From: Chitinophaga pinensis
Lineage (GTDB): Bacteria; Bacteroidota; Bacteroidia; NS11-12g; UBA955
Assembly: GCA_945890895.1 (NCBI GenBank)
Contig: CAMDDG010000007.1
Location: 1 to 64,000 of the forward strand
Reading direction: 5' to 3'
DNA length: 64,000 bases
This document shows, piece by piece, positions 1 through 10,433 of this stretch. Position 1 is the first letter of the stretch; every line of letters starts with the position of its first letter. Made by a program: the position numbers and the translations under genes. Under the pieces are notes generated by a model. It did not search any database and was not told the DNA's origin. It saw nothing but the letters and a program-made list of their open reading frames with translations.

Positions 1-293
1 AAAATTTTGATGTGACCAGCACCTCGCTCCTGAAGCAAATCGTACATATATTTAAAGTACTCAATATGCCCTCCTTGATAACTGGTCATGGCAATTGCAT
101 TTGCATCTTCCTGAATCGCCGTATCAACCACTTCATTAACACTGCGATCATGACCCAAATGAATGACTTCACAACCGGTTGACTGAATAATTCTGCGCAT
201 TACATTAATTGCCGCATCGTGACCATCAAATAAACTTGCTGCTGTAACAATTCTTACTTTGTTTTTTGGCACGTAAACTTCAGTTTCCATCAT
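1..293 (-). CDS. icmF: Fused isobutyryl-CoA mutase, N-terminal B12-binding domain (partial, runs off window start)
   Basis: Minus-strand translation [99 protein letters not shown]12-binding motif FDGHD...; resembles the IcmF N-terminus. Open at window edge. Confidence 0.8.
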   Translation of the reverse strand, partial: MMETEVYVPKNKVRIVTAASLFDGHDAAINVMRRIIQSTGCEVIHLGHDRSVNEVVDTAIQEDANAIAMTSYQGGHIEYFKYMYDLLQERGAGHIKI

Positions 294-517
294 GCCGCAA
301 ATTTAACCAAAATATTCAGATTTATGCTTTTTACAGCCACCAACAATCTACAGCAAATTCCCATTTATCTTATTATATATCTATACTTTAAATAATTCAA
401 TTTGCTATTTTCGCAAATATTCAAGCATTTTTTTCTTTACTCTTTGGGGGATAATTCATCGTTCCTTGTTTCAAACCACACTAAATTCTCCAAAACTCTA
501 ACTCTTTATTAACTTAT

Positions 518-1300
518 ATGATGATTCCAATTTTAACAAAACTTCAACCGCAAATCAAAGACAAATTTAACCTGTTTGTATGCTTGACATTGTCATTGGT
601 TGTCGGGGGATGTTCAAAAAAAGAAAACCCTTTTGTTTTATATAATTCGCAATCAAACGGCATAATTCATTGGATTGATTCAAAAGCGGATTCATTGGAA
701 TTTATTCATACCATTGATAGCACATATTACAATCAAGGAGCAGATGATTTAATCAACGAAAATGAACTATCTGCAATTCACGTATATCAAATAAACCTAG
801 GACTTTCACCGGAATACCTTCCAGAACATTGGGGAATAACCGAAAATGATTTCTATTTAAAAACCGGTTTAAAGGCTACCGATGTTTTTGTTGGATTTGA
901 TTCAATAAATAATCATTCAATTTCATCGAAAATTAGTAGGGTTTCAACGGCTGAGTCTTACCTCAACAAAATATCACAACCGTTAAAAGAATACAATAAA
1001 AAGCAAGAACTCATACTATATAAAACAATTGAAATACAATCCATTACAAATGATTCCTTGCGTAATTACATTAAAAATATCACCAACCAACGAAAGAACA
1101 AATGGATAAGCAAAATGGCTTATGACGCATTCCTTACAAATGCTCATGAAACATTTTCTGAATATTTCCGTCTTAAATGTACAGAAGCAAAACTTGATAT
1201 AGAATCATCCATTAATTTAAAATTATTGCTTGAACAATTAAGTTCCGATTTGTCTGAAAAACATTGGGAATTGGTAGTTTCCCAATTGCGAAAAAAGTAA
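518..1300 (+). CDS. Hypothetical lipoprotein
   Basis: ORF with hydrophobic N-terminus and lipobox-like LVVGGCS; followed by a strong terminator. Confidence 0.6.
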   Translation: MMIPILTKLQPQIKDKFNLFVCLTLSLVVGGCSKKENPFVLYNSQSNGIIHWIDSKADSLEFIHTIDSTYYNQGADDLINENELSAIHVYQINLGLSPEYLPEHWGITENDFYLKTGLKATDVFVGFDSINNHSISSKISRVSTAESYLNKISQPLKEYNKKQELILYKTIEIQSITNDSLRNYIKNITNQRKNKWISKMAYDAFLTNAHETFSEYFRLKCTEAKLDIESSINLKLLLEQLSSDLSEKHWELVVSQLRKK

Positions 1301-1329
1301 CGAGTTAGTTATTTTTGGTTTAGTTTGGT

Positions 1330-1362
1330 TTACAAAAGCCCGGTTTCACCGGGCTTTTGTAA
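1330..1362 (+). terminator. Rho-independent terminator
   Basis: Perfect 15-bp arms TTACAAAAGCCCGGT / ACCGGGCTTTTGTAA with loop TTC, 30 bp after the stop at 1300. Confidence 0.85.
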
Positions 1363-1531
1363 TTATAATATCTTCATTACCTGTTCATTTTTTCAACCAA
1401 CCCATCCATCGAATTCCATAAAAAATCAACAGCGTAGCTATCCCCAAAACATTCACCGTGTTTTTTTAGGTATCATCGAGTCATTCATTTAACGAGCAAA
1501 TTTATTGCAAAACCACCGATGACGAATCATC

Positions 1532-1539
1532 TATATTTG
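1532..1539 (+). promoter_or_regulatory. Candidate Bacteroidota -7 element (TAnnTTTG)
   Basis: TATATTTG 29 bp upstream of the ATG at 1568; no convincing -33 element seen. Confidence 0.35.
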
Positions 1540-1567
1540 CAATAAATTTACACTCCATTACCCCATC

Positions 1568-2314
1568 ATGGCCCAATATTTCTTTCTCGGATCTTGCTTT
1601 TCAGTCGAAATTTCTCAGCGATTAACTGAATACGCAAAAAATAATTCATTGGAAATATCGGTATTGGCCAACCCTTTTGGAACATTGTTTGCACCCAGCG
1701 CAATTGCCGATACATTATCTATTGTGGCTTATAAACAAGAACCCCAATTAGTTGAGGTGGGAAATCATTTTCATTGTCTCACGTTTGCTTCCAAATTCCA
1801 ATCCCTCCAAGAAAGTGAGTTAAAAGAAACCATTCAATCCTTGCAAGCTGCTTCTTTCAACTTCTTAAAGCAAACTAAAAAAGCCATAATCACATTAGGA
1901 ACAGCGTGGGTTTACGAATACCTTCCGAACAATTTGTTAGTGGGAAACTGCCACAGAATCCCCAACCATCAATTCAAAAAGCGATTACTTTCAACTTCAG
2001 AAGTAATTCAATCCCTAAATAAAATCATAACTTCCCTAAAATCCATCCATCCAGAAATTCAAATTGATTTCACCATAAGTCCAGTTCGACATTTACGCGA
2101 TGGACTCCTGGAAAACACCATTAGCAAATCCATTCTACGGGTTGCCGTTTATGAAATCATGAACCAACATACTGAAATTGGATATTTTCCCGCATTTGAA
2201 ATTTTCAACGAAGAATTAAGAGATAAATCCTATTTCCGGGAAGATTTTGCTCATCCGAATGATGTTGCAATCGACATTATTTTCGAAAAATGGCTCAAAA
2301 ACGAGCATATCTAA
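1568..2314 (+). CDS. GSCFA domain-containing protein
   Basis: N-terminus FFLGSCFSVEISQRL matches the GSCFA family signature. Confidence 0.8.
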   Translation: MAQYFFLGSCFSVEISQRLTEYAKNNSLEISVLANPFGTLFAPSAIADTLSIVAYKQEPQLVEVGNHFHCLTFASKFQSLQESELKETIQSLQAASFNFLKQTKKAIITLGTAWVYEYLPNNLLVGNCHRIPNHQFKKRLLSTSEVIQSLNKIITSLKSIHPEIQIDFTISPVRHLRDGLLENTISKSILRVAVYEIMNQHTEIGYFPAFEIFNEELRDKSYFREDFAHPNDVAIDIIFEKWLKNEHI

Positions 2315-2347
2315 AACTAAGTTAAGCCTATCAGAAAACCCTAATCG

Positions 2348-2947
2348 CTATTTGGATTCGGGAATCAATTCATTCAGCAAACTTTCAACATTATCTCCCA
2401 ACCGCAAATAAGTAGGCTCCACCGCGCTTAAACGAGAAACCACATCGGTAGTTTCTTCTGCACATTCGGCTAACTCCTTTTGAATCTCTGCATATTCAGC
2501 ACGAAATTCATCCACTTTTTCATCGTATTTACCCTTCTTCACTTGGCTATCCAATCCTTTCAATGCATAAAATACATTTTCCGCATTCAAAACGCAATTC
2601 TTGTACTGTTGTCCCACACCTTTATAAATTCTTGCAACGCTTTCGTACTGAATGAACCACAGTTTTTGTTCTTCCGTTAGTTGATTTTCCTTCAAGAAAT
2701 TTGCGCGTATTAGTTGCTGCTGCATTTCCTCCTTGCGCTCCTCAATTTCGTCCATTTCATAGGTAAACTGTTGACGAACTGCATTCAATTGACCCCACAA
2801 ACTATCTACTTTTGAAATCATGGCCGTTCTTTTTTCTTCGGGGGATGTGGATTCGGTACAACTCGAAATTATTAATCCAAACATCAACAATACAGTCATA
2901 AATAATGGGTATTTTTGACTTGTTTTAACCCAGGAATGAAACATCAT
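2348..2947 (-). CDS. Hypothetical lipoprotein, coiled-coil rich
   Basis: Signal peptide with lipobox LIISSCTES; Glu/Gln-rich helical body. Confidence 0.6.
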   Translation of the reverse strand: MMFHSWVKTSQKYPLFMTVLLMFGLIISSCTESTSPEEKRTAMISKVDSLWGQLNAVRQQFTYEMDEIEERKEEMQQQLIRANFLKENQLTEEQKLWFIQYESVARIYKGVGQQYKNCVLNAENVFYALKGLDSQVKKGKYDEKVDEFRAEYAEIQKELAECAEETTDVVSRLSAVEPTYLRLGDNVESLLNELIPESK

Positions 2948-4306
2948 ACTACAAACTTACAAAATCAAAATCACATTCGCTTTTTAAAATCGGCATTTTG
3001 GTTGGGTTTGTCGGCATTTGGTGGTCCCCAGTTGCATTTACCGTATTTTAAGAAAGAGTTAGTAGACAAGCATCAATTCATTACTCATAAAGAACTTATA
3101 GAAATCAATGCATTTTGTAATGCGCTTCCGGGTCCCAGCACCACCCAAACCATCAGTACAATTGGATTAAAAATAGGCGGAAAACGTTTATCGGCTTTAA
3201 CCTTATTTGCTTGGGCACTTCCGGGTGCCATTTTCATGACCATTTTAGCGTTTCTTCCTTCATTAATTCCTTCAACCTATTTGCGATTCCTGCCTCCGGT
3301 TGTGGTGGCCTTTATGGTATTTGGAGTTTACACCATGTTCAAATGGCTGGTTCCCAATGCCATAAATATTGGCATTTTCATACTCATTGGAATAGCAGGA
3401 TTTGTATTTCATTCTCCTTGGATCTTCCCTTTAGGAATCTTGATCTCGGCGGTGATTAGTGCATATTTTCAACCCGAATTACCATCCCCAGAAATTAAAA
3501 CAGAAAAATCGCAAGAAAACACAACGATATCTGATCATTCACGAATTTCCACTGATCATTCACGCATTTCCACGAAATCAGACTACAAACAACCCAAACT
3601 ACACAAAATCAAATCGCATCTCACCCCCAAAACGCGAAAAAAAATGCGCAAGCTTTCATATAACTTGGGGTGGTTCTTTTTCATTGGTTTTTTGGGATAT
3701 TTTCTGGCTCAAATTCCCGGCAGTAAGGTAAATTCATTCCTTGTGCAACTTTTTGAAAACACCTATCGGATGAGCGCTCTTTCTTTTGGCGGGGGAAACA
3801 TTCTCGCCGCTATGATGTTGGAAGAATTCGTGCAGATCACCCATCGCGTTAGCATGACTCAATTCAACTTTGGCATGGCAATGATTCAAGCCGCACCTGG
3901 CCCCAATTTTAATTTGGCTGTGTATATGAACACCCTAGCCATGAACAACTTTAATGGAGCTTGGCACCTTCAAATTTTAGCGAGTATTATTGGGCTTATT
4001 TCCGTTTTCCTTCCGGGATTGCTGTTGGTATTTTTCGCCTATCCCGTTTGGTCGAAATTGCAATATACCCGCATCATTCAGAAAACTACCCCTGGATTAT
4101 TTGCCGCATCCATTGGATTCATTTTATCCGCTACACTCGCCATTTCTCAAGATTGGATTTCTCAATTTCAAATGCTCACATCCGTACAAATCACCCTTCA
4201 AATTGTCGTATTTTTATCGGCTTTAATTATGCAATCTTCCGGAAAGGTGCAAACGCCGTTGGTCGTTTTATTCGGCTTGATTGTAGGATGGCTCATGCCT
4301 CTATAG
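2936..4306 (+). CDS. chrA: Chromate transporter family protein (ChrA-like)
   Basis: LSAFGGPQLHLPYFKKELVDKHQFITHKELIEINAFCNALPGPSTTQ and second-half LSFGGGNILAAMMLEEFVQ...QAAPGPNFNLAVYMN; duplicated CHR domains. Start at the second Met (2936) preferred over 2915. Confidence 0.85.
   Translation: MKHHTTNLQNQNHIRFLKSAFWLGLSAFGGPQLHLPYFKKELVDKHQFITHKELIEINAFCNALPGPSTTQTISTIGLKIGGKRLSALTLFAWALPGAIFMTILAFLPSLIPSTYLRFLPPVVVAFMVFGVYTMFKWLVPNAINIGIFILIGIAGFVFHSPWIFPLGILISAVISAYFQPELPSPEIKTEKSQENTTISDHSRISTDHSRISTKSDYKQPKLHKIKSHLTPKTRKKMRKLSYNLGWFFFIGFLGYFLAQIPGSKVNSFLVQLFENTYRMSALSFGGGNILAAMMLEEFVQITHRVSMTQFNFGMAMIQAAPGPNFNLAVYMNTLAMNNFNGAWHLQILASIIGLISVFLPGLLLVFFAYPVWSKLQYTRIIQKTTPGLFAASIGFILSATLAISQDWISQFQMLTSVQITLQIVVFLSALIMQSSGKVQTPLVVLFGLIVGWLMPL
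3532..3573 (+). repeat. 21-bp tandem repeat inside the inter-domain linker of the chromate transporter
   Basis: TGATCATTCACGAATTTCCAC / TGATCATTCACGCATTTCCAC (1 mismatch), encoding DHSRIST-DHSRIST. Confidence 0.9.
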
Positions 4307-4332
4307 AATTATTTCGGTATATTCGTATCTTT

Positions 4333-5031
4333 ATGAGAATCGCGGATAAACTGCACATAAAACCTCTTGCTCTACTTGTGTTTATGGTAACCATATTCTT
4401 CCATAAAACAAGCACTGCTCAGTCCGTTAAAAAAGGACAAAATCACTTCATACTTTTTACGGGTTTAGTTTTAACTACCGATAGTTTAAAACCGATTCCA
4501 TTTGTTAATATTCGCAGCCACCGCAGAGGCCTTATTGGATTTTCGGATATCAATGGATATTTCGATGTCGTAGTAAAAAAAGGGGATACCATTTATTTTG
4601 AACAAATTGAAAAGAAAGGATCCTGGCACGTTGTACCCGACACCCTTACGGGTAATCGATACAATGTAGTTAAACTGCTTACTCAGGATACAGGGTATAT
4701 TTCTGATATTTTTATTCGTGCACTTCCGCTAAAAACACTGTTTGCCCATGAATTTGTTCATCGCGACATTCCTGATGATGCGTTAGAACGCGCACGTAAA
4801 AACCTCGAGAACGAAGCGGTTAAAGAGGAACTTAGATTGCGACCTGCTGATGCACATCAAGCACAGTCCTTGTTAGCAACTCAACGCGCTCAGCAATTGT
4901 ATTACTACAATCAAGTCCCACCACAAAATTATTTGAGTCCAGTAGCTTGGATGCAATTCTTCAACGCTTGGAAACGCGGTGATTTCAAAAAGAAGAAAAA
5001 GCCCACCAGCACCTACGTTTCGCCGTATTGA
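4333..5031 (+). CDS. Hypothetical exported protein with carboxypeptidase-like regulatory (CarboxypepD_reg-like) domain
   Basis: In-frame ATG at 4333 gives a signal peptide (LALLVFMVTIFFHKTSTAQ) then GLVLTTDSLKPIPFVNIRSHRRGLIGFSDINGYFDVVVKKGDTIYF; the upstream part of the listed ORF (3961) overlaps the transporter. Confidence 0.65.
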   Translation: MRIADKLHIKPLALLVFMVTIFFHKTSTAQSVKKGQNHFILFTGLVLTTDSLKPIPFVNIRSHRRGLIGFSDINGYFDVVVKKGDTIYFEQIEKKGSWHVVPDTLTGNRYNVVKLLTQDTGYISDIFIRALPLKTLFAHEFVHRDIPDDALERARKNLENEAVKEELRLRPADAHQAQSLLATQRAQQLYYYNQVPPQNYLSPVAWMQFFNAWKRGDFKKKKKPTSTYVSPY

Positions 5032-5144
5032 TTAACGGATGCATTTGATTTAAATTCGTTTACTACTCCTCAATACAAATTGTATATCAAAAGTCCAACT
5101 AGAATAATGCATCAGAATTCTAATTAGTCTTCAATATTCAACCA

Positions 5145-6389
5145 TTATTCCCCCGAATAAATAGAATTTCTGCGTGTACTCATTAACAATTCGGTTGAAA
5201 TCGGCATAGAGATTCCCAATAATTCCACCAAGCGAATCGACCAATAACTTAACTGAAATTTCCAACCCGATAACTCAAACTTAGGCGGATGTACTCCCAA
5301 TACTTGCGCCAATTCTTGCATTAAATATCGAAAAGTCAAATTATGACTAACCATCAAATGACGTTTACCGTAATTGGATTCTTGAGTAAGCATCGTTAAA
5401 GCCGAATAAGCTAGATCATCCACAAAAACAAAACCATTGGAACCAGCTGGATAAGCAGGGATTCCTTTTCGTACGGTATTCGCAACTTGTTCTGAACTGG
5501 TGTGCGCTTCACCAAATCCTAAAATCACACCGGGATTCAAAATCAACACCTGCAACCCTTCTTCCTTACCACGCCACACTTCCATTTCGGCTAAGTACTT
5601 ACTGTTCGCGTAGGCTGTATTATACTTTGAATCCACCCATTCAGAATCAATTCGAATCGGCTGATCATTTTCAGGTCGCCCCAAAGCAGCAATGGAGCTA
5701 ATGTGCACGAATTTTTTAACCCCTTTTTTCAAACACGCATTAATTAAATTACGCGTTCCATCGGTATTTTCTTGAATCATTCTGTCTTCCGACTTTTTAT
5801 CAAACGAAACTATTGCTGCACAATGCATTACAACGTCGTACGAATCATCGAGAATATCAAGAATATCATCGGTGTCCTGCAAATCCATTTCTACCCATTG
5901 GGGTTGAAAATCTTGAATTTTGGAAACAGCGGTTTGAGAATAATTATCAGCTTTATTTCTGTTGTCAGTCGTATTAATGTTGGGAACGGCTTGCTGGTCA
6001 TTTGCAGGAGAACTTTGTTCAGCAACTTGATTTAACGCTTGCGATAAATTAAACGTTAACACATTTTTCAGTTGTGGCAAACCTACACGTGACTTCAACT
6101 GCGCCACTTGTTCCACGCTCAGAAAATCAGATTTCGTATCAGATTGTACGTTCAAATTCAATACTTCGGAACTCGAACCTTGTGCTGCATTATACTCTTT
6201 CGATGAACCACTGTTCGTTAACGGATTACTGTTGTTCGGACCATTCGAATACCACTTCCTAACTGATTCAAACAAGTGCATTTTGCTATTTGCGCGCTTG
6301 TTCAAAACCACTTCGTGACCCATTAAATGGGCTTGATAGGCCATGTGACTTCCCACAAAACCCGTTGCACCCGTAATTAAGATTTTCAT
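5145..6389 (-). CDS. NAD-dependent epimerase/dehydratase (extended SDR) with long internal insertion
   Basis: MKILITGATGFVGSHMAYQ, DVVMHCAAIVSFD, VHISSIAALGRP, YANSKYLAE motifs. Confidence 0.85.
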   Translation of the reverse strand: MKILITGATGFVGSHMAYQAHLMGHEVVLNKRANSKMHLFESVRKWYSNGPNNSNPLTNSGSSKEYNAAQGSSSEVLNLNVQSDTKSDFLSVEQVAQLKSRVGLPQLKNVLTFNLSQALNQVAEQSSPANDQQAVPNINTTDNRNKADNYSQTAVSKIQDFQPQWVEMDLQDTDDILDILDDSYDVVMHCAAIVSFDKKSEDRMIQENTDGTRNLINACLKKGVKKFVHISSIAALGRPENDQPIRIDSEWVDSKYNTAYANSKYLAEMEVWRGKEEGLQVLILNPGVILGFGEAHTSSEQVANTVRKGIPAYPAGSNGFVFVDDLAYSALTMLTQESNYGKRHLMVSHNLTFRYLMQELAQVLGVHPPKFELSGWKFQLSYWSIRLVELLGISMPISTELLMSTRRNSIYSGE

Positions 6390-6925
6390 GGGTTTGCTGG
6401 TTTAATAGCAGCAGAATCATTCATTTTTTGGATATATTCCAATTGTTGTTCGGGCGTTACCATGCCTTTTTCAATAAAAAACACCATGGTTTTAGCTTGC
6501 TTTCCAATGTCGGTATCTGCGTAATGCTCAACAAGGTATTTGTAGTATTCCAAGGCTTTGTCATAAATGCCATTTTGCTCGTAATAATGCGATGCCACCA
6601 CTGCACTCTCTAATTTGCGTTCCTTGCTACCGTTAAAGTTTTGCAAATAATATTCCGCCCATTGGGCTGCTTTTACTCCGTGATTCTTGCGCTCTTGAAT
6701 CAAAACCGCATAGTAGCAGAAATTTTCACTTTTGGGATGTTTGGGATTGGCTTGAGCAAACGCAAACAACATGGAATCCGCATTTTTAGGCAATGAATCA
6801 ACATTCATTTTAGGGGTTAATTTCGCCTCGAACGGCTCAATGCTCTGCAAATCTTTGTCCACTTTAGAAACACATCCCCAGACAACAAAAAACAACACCC
6901 CGATTACACGACTCATTTTTGACAT
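6386..6925 (-). CDS. Hypothetical lipoprotein with TPR-like repeats
   Basis: Lipobox FFVVWGCVS; helical TPR-like body (AVVASHYYEQNGIYDKALEYYKYLVEHYAD). Overlaps the next gene start by 4 bp. Confidence 0.6.
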   Translation of the reverse strand: MSKMSRVIGVLFFVVWGCVSKVDKDLQSIEPFEAKLTPKMNVDSLPKNADSMLFAFAQANPKHPKSENFCYYAVLIQERKNHGVKAAQWAEYYLQNFNGSKERKLESAVVASHYYEQNGIYDKALEYYKYLVEHYADTDIGKQAKTMVFFIEKGMVTPEQQLEYIQKMNDSAAIKPANP

Positions 6926-7003
6926 AGGGCAAATTTACAACGATTTAGACAATGTTAAAAACTTGGTTTCAGAGTCTGTGATTATTTGGGTAAAATTGCA
7001 TTA

Positions 7004-8911
7004 ATGAGTGAAAATCAATTAGCCCAACCCCAATATACGGAAAACGAAATCCGAAGTCTGGATTGGAAAGAACACATTCGCCTGCGACCCGGTATGTACA
7101 TCGGTAAATTGGGCGATGGTAATTCCCCCGACGATGGAATTTACGTACTCATCAAAGAAATCATCGATAACTCCATCGATGAACACGTTATGGGGAACGG
7201 TAAAAAAATCGATATCACCATTGACGATAAAAGAGTAGCCATTAGAGATTACGGTCGCGGTATTCCTTTGGGAAAGGTGATTGATTGCGTTTCCAAAATC
7301 AATACAGGAGGTAAATACGACAGTCGCGCATTCCAAAAATCGGTCGGTTTGAACGGTGTGGGTACCAAAGCGGTAAACGCTCTAAGTAGCTACTTTTCTG
7401 TTCAATCGTTTCGCGATGGCAAAACCAAAAAAGCGGAATTCAATCAAGGAAACTTGACCAATGATGCAGCTGAAGAACCCACCACCGAAACCAATGGAAC
7501 GCGTATCATTTTTGAACCCGATGGAACCATCTTCAAAAACTACCGTTTCATCCACGATTTTATTCGTGAACAGGTAAAAAACTATACCTACCTCAACTCG
7601 CAACTTACCATTCGATACAACGGCGAATCCTTTGCATCGAGAAGAGGTTTGATGGATTTGCTGGAAAGCAAAGTAACTCCCGAAGCGGCACTTTACCCCG
7701 TTATACATATCCAAGCCGAAGACTTTGAAATTGCCTTCACCCATACCGAAGCATACGGAGAAGAATATTACTCATTTGTAAACGGACAGTACACCACTCA
7801 AGGCGGTACGCATTTGGTGGCTTTCCGCGAAGCATTTGTAAAAACCATCCGCGAATTCTATAAAAAAGATTACGATGCCAGCGATATCCGCAGTTCGATC
7901 ACCGCGGCGGTCAGCGTTCGTGTGGTTGAACCTGTGTTTGAAAGTCAAACCAAAACCAAATTAGGTAGTACCGAAATCGCACCCGACGGCCCAAGTATGA
8001 AGTCCGCTATGATGGATTTCATCAAAAAGCACGTCGACGATTACCTGCATAAAAATCCAGCAACGGCAGATGCCCTGATTAAGAAAATCCTTCAGAATGA
8101 GCGCGAACGCAAGGACATGGCTGGAGTTCAAAAACTGGCTAAAGAACGGGCAAAACGCGCCAATCTTCACAACAAGAAACTTCGCGATTGCCGTATTCAC
8201 TTGCCTGACGCTAAAAAAGACGAGCGTTACGAGTCCACACTCTTCATCACGGAGGGAGATTCAGCGTCTGGAAGTATTACCAAAAGCCGAAATCCCGATC
8301 TTCAAGCCGTATTCAGTTTACGTGGTAAACCCTTGAACTGCTATGGATTAAAGAAGAAAGTGGTGTATGAAAACGAAGAATTCAACTTGCTTCAACATGC
8401 CCTTGACATCGAAGAATCATTAGAAAATCTGCGCTACAACAAAATTGTCATAGCAACGGATGCCGACGTGGACGGCATGCACATTCGTTTGTTGATGATG
8501 ACGTTCTTCTTGCAGTTTTTCCCGGACTTGGTGAGAAACGGACATTTATACATCCTCCAAACCCCGTTGTTCCGCGTAAGAAACAAGAAAGAAACCATTT
8601 ACTGTTTCAGCGATAAAGAACGCGTAGATGCGATTGCGAAATTGGGCAACAAACCTGAAATCACACGATTCAAAGGATTGGGTGAAATTTCACCCGACGA
8701 ATTCGGTGGGTTTATTGGTCCCGACATCCGATTGGAACCCGTAATTTTAAAAGAAGACACCAGCGTGGAGCGTCTTTTAAAGTACTACATGGGCAAAAAT
8801 ACACCGGAGCGACAAGAGTTCATTATCGATAACCTCGTTGTTGAAACCAACGATTTGGAAATCGTGAAAGCACCCAATACCGAAGAAGCCAATGAATTGG
8901 CTGAAGCTTAA
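7004..8911 (+). CDS. parE: DNA topoisomerase IV subunit B-type protein (type IIA topoisomerase ATPase subunit)
   Basis: GHKL motifs [52 protein letters not shown] and [12 protein letters not shown]. Confidence 0.9.
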   Translation: MSENQLAQPQYTENEIRSLDWKEHIRLRPGMYIGKLGDGNSPDDGIYVLIKEIIDNSIDEHVMGNGKKIDITIDDKRVAIRDYGRGIPLGKVIDCVSKINTGGKYDSRAFQKSVGLNGVGTKAVNALSSYFSVQSFRDGKTKKAEFNQGNLTNDAAEEPTTETNGTRIIFEPDGTIFKNYRFIHDFIREQVKNYTYLNSQLTIRYNGESFASRRGLMDLLESKVTPEAALYPVIHIQAEDFEIAFTHTEAYGEEYYSFVNGQYTTQGGTHLVAFREAFVKTIREFYKKDYDASDIRSSITAAVSVRVVEPVFESQTKTKLGSTEIAPDGPSMKSAMMDFIKKHVDDYLHKNPATADALIKKILQNERERKDMAGVQKLAKERAKRANLHNKKLRDCRIHLPDAKKDERYESTLFITEGDSASGSITKSRNPDLQAVFSLRGKPLNCYGLKKKVVYENEEFNLLQHALDIEESLENLRYNKIVIATDADVDGMHIRLLMMTFFLQFFPDLVRNGHLYILQTPLFRVRNKKETIYCFSDKERVDAIAKLGNKPEITRFKGLGEISPDEFGGFIGPDIRLEPVILKEDTSVERLLKYYMGKNTPERQEFIIDNLVVETNDLEIVKAPNTEEANELAEA

Positions 8912-10433
8912 ATCGGTTGCTGAAAATTATCCAGTATTTCGCTGGGTTTTCCTCGCCATTGCCATCGCATTTTCCATCATGGCTTGGGAGCGAATTCTCT
9001 ATGCAGACGCGGCTTTCACGGCCTTTAACGTACTGAATTTATTACCTGCTGTTGAACATCATCGCTACACGCAATGGTTGGTGCTTGCACCTGCGTATTT
9101 GGGCGTTAAACTGGGGTTACCCATACAATTTATCATTGTATTATTATCGTTAACACCGGTTTGTTTGGCTTGGCTGATTGCTGAATTCCTCCGCAAATCC
9201 CGAAACGATATTTCCGGGTTGCAACTGCTGTATTTTCCGGCTATTTTCTTGATTTCTGGGCCGGATTTTCAATTTTTAGGCACTGCCGAAATGATTAGTG
9301 CGTTGATTTTTGCAGGAGCTTTCGCGCTGGATCGAACTCCTATACCAAGTACCATTTGGCTTACCCTGTCCTACCTCGCGCATCCCGGCATCCTTCCCGC
9401 TCTGTTCTTCTTATTGATAATCAAAGAATTCTGTTGGAAAAATTACGTCGTAGTTATCTTGGTTGTAATTTTAAAACAGCTGCTCATTCCGCCCAATCCC
9501 TACGAAGTCGGCATTCTACAAAAACTCAACATTCAAGATGGACTCGCATTTTTCAATAGCTGGGGATTCAATTATTTTATTTCTTCTCTTTTCGGGGGAT
9601 GGGCAACGCCGTACCTCCTCATTTTTCTGCTGATTTTAATATACTCGGATCTCAAAAATCGTTTGTTTTTGGGTATTGGCGTGCTCATTTCCTTGTTTCT
9701 GGCGTTCATTTATCGAGAAGGCGAAAGCGACATGATGATGCAAAAGAGTTTTGCACCCATATTGCCTATTTTGTGGTTTTTAGCTACCAAGAATTCAGCT
9801 CGAAACCAGCTCAAACCCAACCCGAATTCCGCTGTAAACACTATACTTCAGCCACTATACAAACTAAAAACAGCATCCAAAATCCATTATCATTCGATCC
9901 GTAATACCGTTCTGATATTTTGTTGTCTCTGGGGAAGCTTTTACGTCTTGCGCTCCTATCAATTCCACCACTCGCGATTGAAACTGCTCGATTTAAAATT
10001 AACTACGCTCTCCCATCCCGCGAAAAAAGCCGTGGGCCCCGAATACTTCCACCCCGACCAATTTAAAATCAACTGGGCCATTCCCTATGAATCGCTCATG
10101 CGATCCGCTTACTTATCCTCCTGCTATTTGAACTCCTACACTTTGAACTCCTCCATTTTCGACTCGACCTCATTCGACTCCTCCTCCTTGGCCCCCTCCT
10201 CTTCTGCCAACAGCCCGAGCCCGACAAAAAATACGTTGAACAGCGTTAAAAAAACGATAAAAATTAACACCTTCTGCATCGTAAACGATTCCAATGAGGC
10301 CATAAAAAAGCCCCTAGGAATTGATCAATTCTTAGGGGCTCCATTTGCTTATCCCATTCAAGTGAAGGATTTAAACCCTACCTACTTCAACGGATTATCC
10401 AAGGATAAGTACCTTTGGATGGGATCAAATTAG
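8892..10433 (+). CDS. Hypothetical polytopic membrane protein
   Basis: Multiple hydrophobic segments; overlaps the parE 3' end by 20 bp; Ser-rich stretch near the C-terminus. Confidence 0.65.
   Translation: MNWLKLKSVAENYPVFRWVFLAIAIAFSIMAWERILYADAAFTAFNVLNLLPAVEHHRYTQWLVLAPAYLGVKLGLPIQFIIVLLSLTPVCLAWLIAEFLRKSRNDISGLQLLYFPAIFLISGPDFQFLGTAEMISALIFAGAFALDRTPIPSTIWLTLSYLAHPGILPALFFLLIIKEFCWKNYVVVILVVILKQLLIPPNPYEVGILQKLNIQDGLAFFNSWGFNYFISSLFGGWATPYLLIFLLILIYSDLKNRLFLGIGVLISLFLAFIYREGESDMMMQKSFAPILPILWFLATKNSARNQLKPNPNSAVNTILQPLYKLKTASKIHYHSIRNTVLIFCCLWGSFYVLRSYQFHHSRLKLLDLKLTTLSHPAKKAVGPEYFHPDQFKINWAIPYESLMRSAYLSSCYLNSYTLNSSIFDSTSFDSSSLAPSSSANSPSPTKNTLNSVKKTIKINTFCIVNDSNEAIKKPLGIDQFLGAPFAYPIQVKDLNPTYFNGLSKDKYLWMGSN
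10303..10340 (-). terminator. Rho-independent terminator for ahcY (minus strand), lying inside the convergent CDS
   Basis: Minus strand reads AGCCCCTAAGAATTGA/TCAATTCCTAGGGGCT then TTTTTT; 15 of 16 arm positions pair; about 90 bp beyond the ahcY stop. Confidence 0.75.

Noticed and set aside
1385-1456. Possible 23-aa minus-strand hydrophobic peptide (GTG start, VNVLGIATLLIFYGIRWMGWLKK)
   Set aside because: Very short, non-ATG start, no supporting signal; plausible only with Ribo-seq or conservation evidence.
3211-4226. Overlapping + strand ORFs inside the chromate transporter (3211, 3459, 3990)
   Set aside because: Alternative frames of a supported CDS.
7019-8200. Minus-strand ORFs inside parE (7019-7336, 7382-7744, 7961-8200)
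   Set aside because: Antisense to conserved topoisomerase motifs; no start context or homology recognised.
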